From Scilla litardierei (Eukaryota > Streptophyta > Magnoliopsida > Asparagales > Asparagaceae): a DNA stretch of 64,000 bases. The stretch's first letter is position 1, and the number at the start of each line of letters is the position of its first letter. Both the position numbers and the translations under genes were made by a program. The notes under the pieces were generated by a model that did not search any database, had not been told where the DNA came from, and saw only the letters and a list, made by a program, of their open reading frames with translations. Shown piece after piece: positions 45,130 through 53,444 of the stretch. The stretch is taken from NCBI GenBank assembly GCA_030789695.1, contig CM061140.1, positions 81,716,422 through 81,780,421 on the forward strand, read 5' to 3'.

Positions 45130-46700
45130 CACGGGTTACGTTGCCCTCGTTTTTGTTTGCAGGGGAAGAAAGGAGAAGCGGGGCGTTAGGGCGGCGGTTG
45201 GCTCGGCTGCACAGGCGTGTCGTCTAGATTCATCGGGGGGAGGTGAAGCTCGGGCCCCGGCGTTGGGCTGCAGTCGGGGGCGGGGGTCGAAGGCATGGGG
45301 GATGGCGGTCCTCGTCGGCGAGAAGGGGGATGCCCGGAGGTGCGGTGTCGGTGGTCGCATGGTGGTCGGCTGAGAGATCGGGAAGGAAGTCTGGGGGAGA
45401 GAGCGAGGGGTGAAGGGGAGGGAAACAGGCGGGGGTCGAGGAGGTCGAGATCGAAGCGGCGGTGCAGTCCCGGGGTGAGGCGGAAGAGACGAGCGCCTCG
45501 AGTTGCTCTCGGAGATGGGGGCTTGAAATTTAGAGTCGAAAAGAGGAGTTCGGCTGATGGGGCATCGGAGGGCTGGACTGGGGAAAATGGGAGGTCGAGC
45601 AGACGTTCGGTGGTCGGAGGCTGGGGTGGAATCGGGGAGGTGAGGCGTTGTGTTTGGTTCGGCGCCGGCGGTGAGAGTGCGGGGAAACAGGGAACGTCGT
45701 CGAACTGTGGTCAGGGCCTCGAACATGGGAGGGGCGGAGAAATAAGGGAGAAGGCGATCGGATCGTGCGAAGCCTGTCGAAGATGATGGGCTGTGAGCGG
45801 AGAGGCGCTGCTCAGAGATTTCGAAATGTCAGAGCGATGGGAGAGTTGCTCGGAACGTCGCCGGGGGTTGTGGGTCGGGGTTTCGAACATGGAAAAGACG
45901 GTCTGCGGCTTGTGGCAGTAATTTGGCTGCGGACGGTGTCAGAAGCAGGGCAGTGGGGTGGAGACTTGGGAGGAGGTCGGAGAGGGCTAGGGCGGTGGTT
46001 GCGTGGCAGAGCAGGGGAGGGGCTTCACCGGTGGGGGTGTTGAATGGAGGGAGGCGAGAGGGTGAGGGTAATGGCAGGGGCTTAGCGTCGTGGGGTTGGG
46101 TTCGAGGGTGTCGCCGGGGTGAGGCGGAACGGGGCGAAGTCTGGGCGGACAGGGCAGCTTGGAGCAAGGGCTTGGTGTGCTTGTGAGAGGGAGGATGTGC
46201 GCCAGAGGTGTACAGGCGGTGGGAGCTTGGGTGTTGTCGTCGGAGAGGATGCGGGGCAGTGGTGGCTCGGAGGGGGAGAATGGTCGGAGGACAGAGCGGT
46301 GGTTCGGGTTTAGGGGGTGAGGGGATCTGGTAGGGGGATGTGTGCGATGGCGTCCGGTGGGGTGATCGGAGCGATGGGAGGTGGCGCGGCGAAGGGCGCC
46401 TGGGTGCTTGGATAGAGGGAGGTTGGGCGGTGGCTGAGAGAAGGAAGACGACGACGGTGGGTGGTGTTGGTTGGCGACGGAGATGAGTGATGGGTGGTTG
46501 AGTCGCCGGAGCTCGTGGACTCGCGAGTAGCAGGCGAAAAGTGAGGTGCCTGCGGGGTTTGAGAAGAGCAGTTGGCGGATCTGGGGCGAAAGTTAAAGAG
46601 TGGGAGGAAATATGGGTTCGGTTTGTTGGGTTGATAATGGAAGGGTTGTGGGTTTTCTCTAGGAGGCAGCAAGGTAGTGACGTGCATGGTTTCCCCAAAG
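45130..46700. other. G-rich tract of LTR B
   Basis: About 1.6 kb strongly G-biased on the plus strand, the counterpart of the C-rich tract of LTR A at 6840-7730 (A is in the opposite orientation). The long minus-strand frames (45136-45726, 45829-46698) translate to Pro/Ser/Arg low complexity without domains and are taken as by-products of composition. Confidence 0.65.
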
Positions 46701-48827
46701 CTTTGTAGGGAGAGGTTCAGTTAATGAAGATATGGAAGAGTTGGGTATGTGGACGTGTGCTAGCGCAGTGACGTGGGGATGTGGGGGTCACGGGTAGTTA
46801 GGATTTATTTGATTTGTTAGGATATTTATATTTAATTAGTTACGGTAAATGGTGGTTAGGATTAAAAGGGATTTAATGGAGAAAAACGTGGGGCTTGATG
46901 CGAAATGTTGGGAAAGGAGAGAGATGATTTTATATGATCTGATTAAGATTACTTTGGGAGTGATTAGATTATTAAGGTATCGGGATGGTACGCATTGTTG
47001 GTTAAGATATCTAGAGTTGGAAATCAGATGGGATCGATTGTTAGGGTTCGTTAGATCGTTTGGTTAAGATTAGATTCGGAGGATCGACTCAGTAATGATC
47101 TTGATTTAGTAAAGCAATATCAAGGCTTAGTGGGTCGAGATTTGATTTGGATGATATGATCAATCAAGATGTTTTGATCAGGATCAGATTCGATTTGGGG
47201 AATCGATTTAATTAATATATTTAGGACTAGGAGAAATCATATAATTAAGATTTTCCGGTTAATATATAGTTTGGATAATCTCTTACGATAGGCGTATGTT
47301 AGATAATACACTCTATTTCGATATCTTGATTAAAAGATCGATTTTAGTTAGGATAATTGGACTCACCATTAGTAACAATGGGGTTAGTTAAGATATTAAA
47401 ATTGTTAAGACGGCCTGTGATCTTGGTTGAAATATTTCGATTTTTCGGTTATGTTTGATTAGGAAAAACCGATATAGTCAATATGTTTAGATTGGGTCTA
47501 GATTCGATCAGTATAAAATCCGAGAGATCATCTGATTAGGATAATCAACTTATTTTCGATCTCGTCCCTGCAAACAACATCAACAAAAAAAATTTGAAGA
47601 AGCTATAAATTACATGATCGCTAAGTCGCGTTCCGAGCTATAATAAATACAACCTTATCTATATAATTACTCCAATAAATCATTATACTAATGAAGTACG
47701 TACGAACACACGTATGGATGAAAATTGGCCGTTACACAACGTCTCAACGTTAGGGCATGCATCGGCAGTTTGAACGACGACCTGTCTTCATGGCCTGCGG
47801 CAGCTTGAACGGCAACACGACGACGACTAAACTTCTCCGATCAGTTTCCTTTGACGACAAGACTTTGATGATGAGGAAGAAGATGACGACGAGAGCGTGA
47901 TTAGTTGGACTTCTTCATGGCTTGGAGATGAATGGAGCTTGATGATGAAACTTGTTGCTTTGAAGACCTTTGCACTTGATGATTTGGAGAAGAAACTTGC
48001 GGCTTGTAAGAGGCTAGATGATGAACGACATCAGGGAGAAACCTTGGCTTTAGGGTTTGATGAAGTTGCTGACTTTTGTGTGGCTTCCTTCTGTTGCCTG
48101 GAGTTGGTGTGTGCGGCTTTAAGAATAGATGGCCACGGCAATGGAGTTCTATAGGTAGGAGATTTGGATGTTGAAGCTTGCTTGCGGATGATGCTTGAAG
48201 GTGAATAGATGTTTTGCGTGATGCTCTTGGGAGATTTGGTATTGGCCTTTCGTAATGGGTAGGAGCCAAGGTTTTTTTTTGATTTCTTCTTGATATTGGC
48301 CTGCTGCTCTTGATGAAGATAGGCACTAGGGTTTTTGTTGCGTGAACTTGCCCTTGGAGAAAAAAAAAACTTTGGCCGCACACTCCTTCTTTGTGTTTTC
48401 CGCATGGTACCTTGGCCTTGATGTTTGGTTTATATAGGAATAGTTAGGATTTTGAAAGGGATAGGGTTTTGCTAACCTCTTAGAGATTTGACCCAATCAA
48501 TATGGGATTTGATTAGGAGTTTGAATATGAATTGGGTTTGAACAAATCTCCATAATTAATTTGATCGAATATCAAATTGATTTGTATTAATCCAATCTCC
48601 TTAGCCAATGTGACTAGGTCCAGGTCCAATTGAGCTTTGTGCACAACCATTCTTCTCTTTCTAAATTGCCATATGATTAACAAAGACTCCATCTCTTGAC
48701 TTAGTCAGCGTTCTCAAGAATTACGTTCTCGCCATTCCTGAAACACACTTAGCACACACATTAATAGCAACACACATGTTTGTCATCATCAAACTAAAGA
48801 TCCTAGATCGTTGCTTCCAGCGTGTTC

Positions 48828-49447
48828 CTTTGCTTTATTCATTATCTAAGGTTTTTGATCCACGGTTTAAAGAGGAATTAGTAGTTGGGTTATTAGAAAC
48901 CTTTTATGAAAACATGTTATTTGAAGTTGATGATCATATAATGAATTTTAAAACTAGCTTAAGAGTCCTTTTTGCGCCGTATGAGGTTAGATATGGTAGT
49001 TCATCACACGCTTCTTCTGTTTTTGCTAGTTCTAATATTACATGCAAACTTCGACAGATTATGGGGAAGAAAAAAACAAAAAACCGTAGCTATAAAAGTT
49101 CGTCTAATAAGTTGTCCAAGTATTTAGAAAGTACTTTTCCTTTTACTGAGTCAGAATTGGATGATGAAAATTTTGACATTTTAGCATGATGAAAAATGTA
49201 TGAACATATGTTTCCAATTCTGACCATTATGGCTCGTGATCTATTATTAGTCCATATTTCAACTGTTGCGTCTGAGTCTACTTTTAGTGCAAGTGACCGG
49301 GTTCTGAATGACAGGAGATCAAGGCTTAAAGAAGATATAGTTGAAGCGGCGGTATGTGCAAATGATTGGTTTCATGCTGAAAACCGCTCGCAAGATAAAC
49401 AAGACCTTTCGGAAGACTCTGAGGAAGAAGATACAGAAGCTGAATGA
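48828..49447 (+). pseudogene. hAT transposase, C-terminal part
   Basis: Resumes the frame from 42143: LLYSLSKVFDPRFKEEL, then a helical RNase H-like insertion (YENMLFEVDDHIMNF), a Lys/Ser-rich segment and SKYLESTFPFTESELDDENF. The motif that in relatives reads LxWW is here L-A-TGA-TGA at about 49187-49192: both Trp codons are stops. The frame goes on (49196-49447) with the hAT dimerisation domain: FPILTIMARDLLLVHISTVA, SESTFSASDRVLNDRRSRL, and an acidic tail ending TGA. The catalytic Glu of the family should lie in the SESTFS region. Confidence 0.88.
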
Positions 49448-49934
49448 TTTTCTTTTTTTTTCTTGTATTGTTATTTTCTAACTTGTATTAGCATTTAGAA
49501 GTCCTATGTTTTGGCCATTGTATGAGGGGTAAGGCTGACCAGTGTAAGTCCCCCCTCAATTTTTTTTAATTAATCAAATTTAAAGGTTCAATCCGGGACC
49601 TTCGTGAATTTCGGGCTTAAATATCTTTTTTAATAATATAGATTTAATTAGAAATATTCTTCAATTCTGATCATTTCTTAAAAATTGTATATTTCAATTT
49701 TTTCATTTTGACTTTTTGATAATGTTATATTAAATGTACTTCAATTTATAAAATTCTTAACCTTTTTAAATATTTTTATATAGGTCTTATAAATTTTTTA
49801 AAAATTTTATATACTTCTTAACTTATTTTTTCTTATTTAGAACATTTTTATTAATTGTACGTAGTTAGTAATTTTTTTTCAGATTTTTAAAAGATTTTTC
49901 TTGATTTTTTTAAAAAAAATTTGGACCGACTTGC
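49448..49934 (+). other. 3' non-coding part of the hAT
   Basis: T-rich and AT-rich, no ORF. The last ~180 bp of the element after this (49935-50090) are GGCC-rich and lead into the right inverted repeat. Confidence 0.6.
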
Positions 49935-50097
49935 GACCAAGACGGGGCCCGGCCCGCTTGGCCCCCGGCCCGCCGGGCTGCGGGCCGCGGGCCGGGCATT
50001 GGGGGATTTCCACCCCCCGGCAACGGGCCGACCAGGGGCCCGGCGAAGCCCGGCGGGCAACGGGCAACGGGCCGGGCCGGTCCATTGGCCACCCTGA

Positions 50098-50241
50098 CCT
50101 GAAATGCAATTTGCAGTCGCAATTCTGGAGCTTGCACTGGCTAATCTCGTGCACTTGTTCTTTACCATGGGTGACTCTACGGGATTATCAGCACGCAGAA
50201 GGCACCCTCTTCGCCTTGTTGCAAAACCTTACATTGGGTGA
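50098..50241 (+). pseudogene. Cytochrome P450 pseudogene, exon 2, part 2
   Basis: Starts in the second copy of the target duplication and continues the P450 frame: QFAVAILELALANLVHLFF, the L-helix that follows the heme Cys loop, then a degenerate tail ending in TGA at 50239-50241. The L-helix is well kept; the C-terminal PPxR-like end is lost. Together with 39561-39992 it shows that the P450 exon existed intact across this point before the hAT insertion. Confidence 0.88.
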
Positions 50242-50732
50242 GAATGTATACAAAATGCCTAAGATAGGATTGTGAGTGCAGGGCGGCGCGAGTTGCGAGG
50301 CGAGTGAGTGCATGGCACCGATAGGGTCGAGTGGGTCGTTGTCGGAGGTCGGAGATTGTTGGGGTTAGCGGATGAGATTCGTGTCCGAGATTAGCTAGGA
50401 TACTGATAGGGTCGAGAGCCCTCTATGCCTGCAAACTCAGCACAAGTGTAATTTCTTCATTTCTCAACACAAATACTAACTTCGATCCGTACACACAAAA
50501 AAAAGGAGACATGTACACTCAACAATTAGGTCCGTCCCCATAGCAAAGTGGACCCAATAACTCCAAAACCCAGCAGAGATGCACTGCTTTCTCCCTTACC
50601 CCTCTCCCGGTTCACACTGGATCTTCTCTCCCCAGGCATGTTCCCGCCGACGAGAACTCCGTCGTAGAGGATGTGTCGAAGGCTTCCGGTGAGAACCCTA
50701 ATTTTCATTGGAAAATTTTGATCTAAGTAGCA
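50242..50732 (+). other. Spacer and presumed GAA1 promoter / 5' UTR
   Basis: 491 bp between the P450 relic and the GAA1 ATG. The first part is G-rich (50276-50400), followed by CT-rich leader-like DNA (50560-50700). I see no convincing TATA box. The minus ORF 50526-50846 overlaps the GAA1 start and is not supported. Confidence 0.5.
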
Positions 50733-51328
50733 ATGGCCGCGGCCACGGCCACGATCACGAAAGAGGATGAAGACGAGACCAAAAAGAAGCCAGCGAAGAG
50801 GAGATCCAGGCTCATCGTCCGTCTCGGTTCCTTTCTCGTCTCTCATAGCGTCCTCGTCAGGTTCACGATCTTCTAATCTATCTCCCCTCTCTCCCTCACT
50901 CCTCTTGTTTCTTTTTGATCTATATATGCTGATTACTGGTAGGCTTTTTGAAATTTATCGATCTGATTCTGGGTTTGTATTTATCTTGGATCAGTGTGGT
51001 TTGCTTCATCGCCGGGCTAATTGCGCTTCTTCTCCTTCCAGTTCTCGCCAAGAACACCTACATTTCTGAAAATGCCCTCCTACCAGGTCGCCCCTTTCAC
51101 ATTCTTACCTACATCAACAAAAAAGTTTGGATTTTTTAAGTTCACACTAGATAAATTTAGGTTTTTTTTAGTTTTAGAGACTTGGAGTGCTCTCATTTCA
51201 ATCTAGCTGATTTTTCTTGTTTAATCAGGCTCTGCAAATCCAATGTTTTCTGCACAAGATGTACTTGAAGCCAAGAGATTTGTTAGAGATGTACTTGACA
51301 GATCAATTACAGAAGACATACGAAAAAT
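50733..51328 (+). CDS. GAA1: GPI transamidase subunit GAA1, exons 1-3 (5' part)
   Basis: GAA1 is an ER-membrane subunit of the GPI transamidase that joins GPI anchors to proteins. Exon 1 is 50733-50860 (MAAATATITKEDEDETKKK, then RRSRLIVRLGSFLVSHS). Exon 2 is 50995-51086 (a membrane helix FIAGLIALLLLPVLA, then KNTYISENALLPG). Exon 3 is 51229-51328 (SANPMFSAQDVLEAKRFV to ITEDIRKM). Introns are GT...AG, phases fit (2, 1, 2), and the third donor is a consensus GTAAGT. KNTYISENAL(L/M)PGSA is diagnostic of plant GAA1. No stop or frameshift is seen in the 106 codons. The next exon (expected W/K-rich block around HKFHP) is not found before 64000: intron 3 carries large insertions, or the gene is truncated. 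Confidence 0.9.
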
Positions 51329-52269
51329 GTAAGTCTGTGTCCAATTCTTTTATGCTTTTTTATATAAACTCGTATGCCTTCAATCTTAGTCTTATCACTA
51401 GCTGTACTTCATGCTGAACTACTGATTTATGTGCCACTTTTTTGCATGCTTAACTCGGCATATCTATGTGGAGATGCTATTAGACTTACATCTGTCTTTG
51501 TTTTGAGGAAACGTAGTGCAGAACCTAGAATGAGTGAATAACAGTTTTGATGTGGTTATTCGTTTCTTCTTTTATAGGTTCTATTTCACTTAACATATCA
51601 TGTTCTCTTGGAAATGGATATTGGCGTCGTTCTAGTTTTCACAGGTTGGCCGGTACAGAGGCTATGGCCAAGATATCTAGAAACTGCCAAATGGTTGTCT
51701 TGCATGCTGAGAACAAAACCCATATTGGTGTGAGCTAGAGTATTCATTAGGGGTTTTGTTATACAAAAATATTTACATTAACACTTTGTTGATGCAAGGA
51801 TCTCACACCACCTGTTGATGCGGGAATCATCGTAACCGAGGACCCAAGCAATGTTTTGTTGGGCTGATGTGTTCCTTCTCTGGTTCATCAAAAGGACATA
51901 AAGACCGTCAGAGGAAACAGATTGGGTGGCCATCCGATTTGACTCCGATACTTAAGTCAGTTCTAAGCAGGAGGATAGAAGTGTGTGGGTTTGAGTCGTT
52001 ATGGATTGCCTATCTCATGACGGAGCTAATCTACTGTTTTTGTATCGTTGAGGGTTGGTTACTCCACGCCAAAGAGAGTTATGGACATCACAGATCTTCT
52101 GCACGTAACCGACTCTTCAGATCATGCCGTAAACGGATAAGAAAGGATACACGCTGACTTTCAGACTAGGCTTGCTGCTCCATACTTGGTTGATGGATCT
52201 GGACGGCTTTCTGGTAGTAACGGTTTGGAGGGGGGATCGCCGAAGATCAAGCCACCTGATTGCGATGAC
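51329..52269. other. GAA1 intron 3 start and unassigned DNA
   Basis: No GAA1 exon recognised. A short exon-like stretch follows TTTTCACAG at about 51635-51643 (LAGTEAMAKISRNCQMVVLH, ending TAG at about 51736), but I cannot match it to a family. From about 51840 the composition changes and probably belongs to element L or another repeat. Confidence 0.4.
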
Positions 52270-52317
52270 ATTTTATGAAGGTTGACCTGTCAGGCGGAGG
52301 ATCCTTGGATGATGTAG

Positions 52318-52580
52318 CCAAAGAAGCTAACCTTATGTGTGTACTGCTGAAGTCGTCCTGAAGGAGCCGACCTCGGGTGTGTATCGCCGAGGTCGTCATG
52401 TGATGTCATATTGCTAAGTAGCCGACCTCGTAGAGGTCGTCCTCATAAAGATGTCATTGTTAGGGAGCCAACCTCATGGTGGTCGTTCGTGTGGAGCATG
52501 GCTGCTGAAGGAGCCGACCTCGTGGAGGTCGTTCTTGTAGCGCTGTCACTGAAGGAGCCGACCTCGTGAAAGTCATATTT
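52318..52580. repeat. GACCTC...GAGGTC hairpin array
   Basis: Five to six units of about 55-65 bp, each with GGAGCCGACCTCG next to its reverse complement GAGGTCGT. The clearest are GACCTC-GTA-GAGGTC (52424-52438) and GACCTC-GTG-GAGGTC (52516-52530). One has a longer stem GACCTCGG/CCGAGGTC around a 10-base loop (52369-52394). A related pair is at about 52822-52850. Confidence 0.8.
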
Positions 52581-53444
52581 GCGCGAATCCTGCTTGTCGA
52601 CTTAGGTCAGTAAGAGTAAGGGTAATACTGTGTTGGAAAGCGGTGCTAGCAGCTCGGTCGGGCCAACCTCCCAAGTTAAGATTGGGTAGTTAACTGTTGA
52701 GAATGTGGGAGGCCCACACATAATAGGTCCCAGCTGTTGTGCTCGGTCGGGCCCCACCGTTGGCGGCCCCCTAGTCTAAATGTCATTTACAATGGCCATT
52801 TGTTTTCTGGCTTGACATTACCGACCTGGACTGCATCTCCGAGGTCGGACGTGGAGAGGCAAGAAGACGAAATTGAAAAGAAATCGAAGATTTAGGAAAC
52901 AACATCTGATCTTATCAGACCGGCCCAACTTGCTTCAGAATGCGGCATCTAAGGCGGCTTAAGGTGGCGTTAAGAAAATAAAATACACCATGTCTTGCTG
53001 ACGTGGCTGCCATCTCTTGGAAGCCGACAATGAAGAACGGGTCCTGAGAAGACATCCCTGGTTTTTGAAGGGACGCCACTACTGATGTGGCATGGGTCGC
53101 TGAGAGCAGATAAGGGCGACGTGCGGGCTGAAGAGCCACAATCTGTTCAGCGAGATCGTGGGTCTGGACGGTTTCGATTTGTTCTCGTCTTGGGTAGTTA
53201 TGAGGCGATCATGGATATTGGACGACCACGATTGGCTCCCGCTAGTTCCTACCTAGGGTAGGTAGAAAAGGACGAAAGAGGCATGCAGTTAGTCGTAATT
53301 GTCCACATCTTTTTTCGCATGTCTTTTGGCTTTTGTACTTGCTATCGCATTTTAGCGGTTGCCGCTTCTAGAAAAGTAATCTCTCTTTTTTTGGCTCTTT
53401 GTTTCCCTTTTCTTCTTTCTCCATTTGTCGCTTTCTCCAAGAAT
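52581..53444 (+). other. Probable LTR remainder and leader of the antisense ORF in L
   Basis: No ORF of note. A run CGGCCCCCTAG at 52764-52774 could be the reverse of a polypurine tract. The last 150 bp are T/C-rich (53310-53440), like the leader before the corresponding ORF of C. LTR limits could not be fixed because the second LTR is not in view. Confidence 0.4.

Larger units (their letters stand above)
43242..47736 (+). mobile_element. Solo LTR 'B', very large (4495 bp), same family as A
   Basis: Starts TGTCACGCCCCGCTTCCC and ends TTGGCCGTTACA, flanked by CAACT (43237-43241) and CAACG (47737-47741), 4 of 5 matching. No primer site, gag or pol lies inside, so it is read as a solo LTR. Features: a 30-bp minisatellite (43800-44045), a conserved block at 44165-44340, a G-rich tract (45130-46700), and an AT-rich end with many GATCGATT/TTAGGAT words. 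Large LTRs of this kind occur in Tekay/Del-like gypsy elements, but no coding region is present to prove the lineage. Confidence 0.75.
42144..48822 (-). mobile_element. Solo LTR 'J', SIRE-like (same family as E), split by B
   Basis: In plus orientation it starts TGTTGGATCTGGATCC and GGGGGGTGAATAGGCTAATA, the reverse of the end of the E LTRs. It ends TTGCTTCCAGCG, the reverse of the E LTR start TGTTGGTTGCAACG with TG changed to CG. Without B it is about 2.2 kb (the E LTR is 1846 bp). Parts 42144-43241 and 47737-48822 carry no gene. They contain many GACGACGA/CTTCGACGA-like triplet runs. Open frames there (for example 47901-48383) are not supported. Confidence 0.85.
39993..50097 (+). mobile_element. 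hAT transposon 'I' (BED/RICESLEEPER type), split by J and B
   Basis: Terminal inverted repeats TCAAGGTGGCCAA (left) and, reversed, TCAGGGTGGCCAA (right), each followed by GGCC-rich subterminal DNA (40005-40130 and 49935-50090). The 8-bp target duplication is typical of hAT. Without the nested solo LTR J (42144-48822 plus one TSTD copy) it is about 3.4 kb, a normal autonomous hAT size. The transposase is on the plus strand in two halves. Both halves carry stop codons, so the copy is inactive. Confidence 0.9.

Noticed and set aside
45829..46698. 289-codon minus-strand open frame (and 45136-45726)
   Set aside because: Pro/Ser/Arg low complexity in a G-rich tract of solo LTR B; no domain, and the matching tract in LTR A encodes different residues.
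50526..50846. 106-codon minus frame
   Set aside because: Overlaps the leader and first exon of GAA1 on the other strand.
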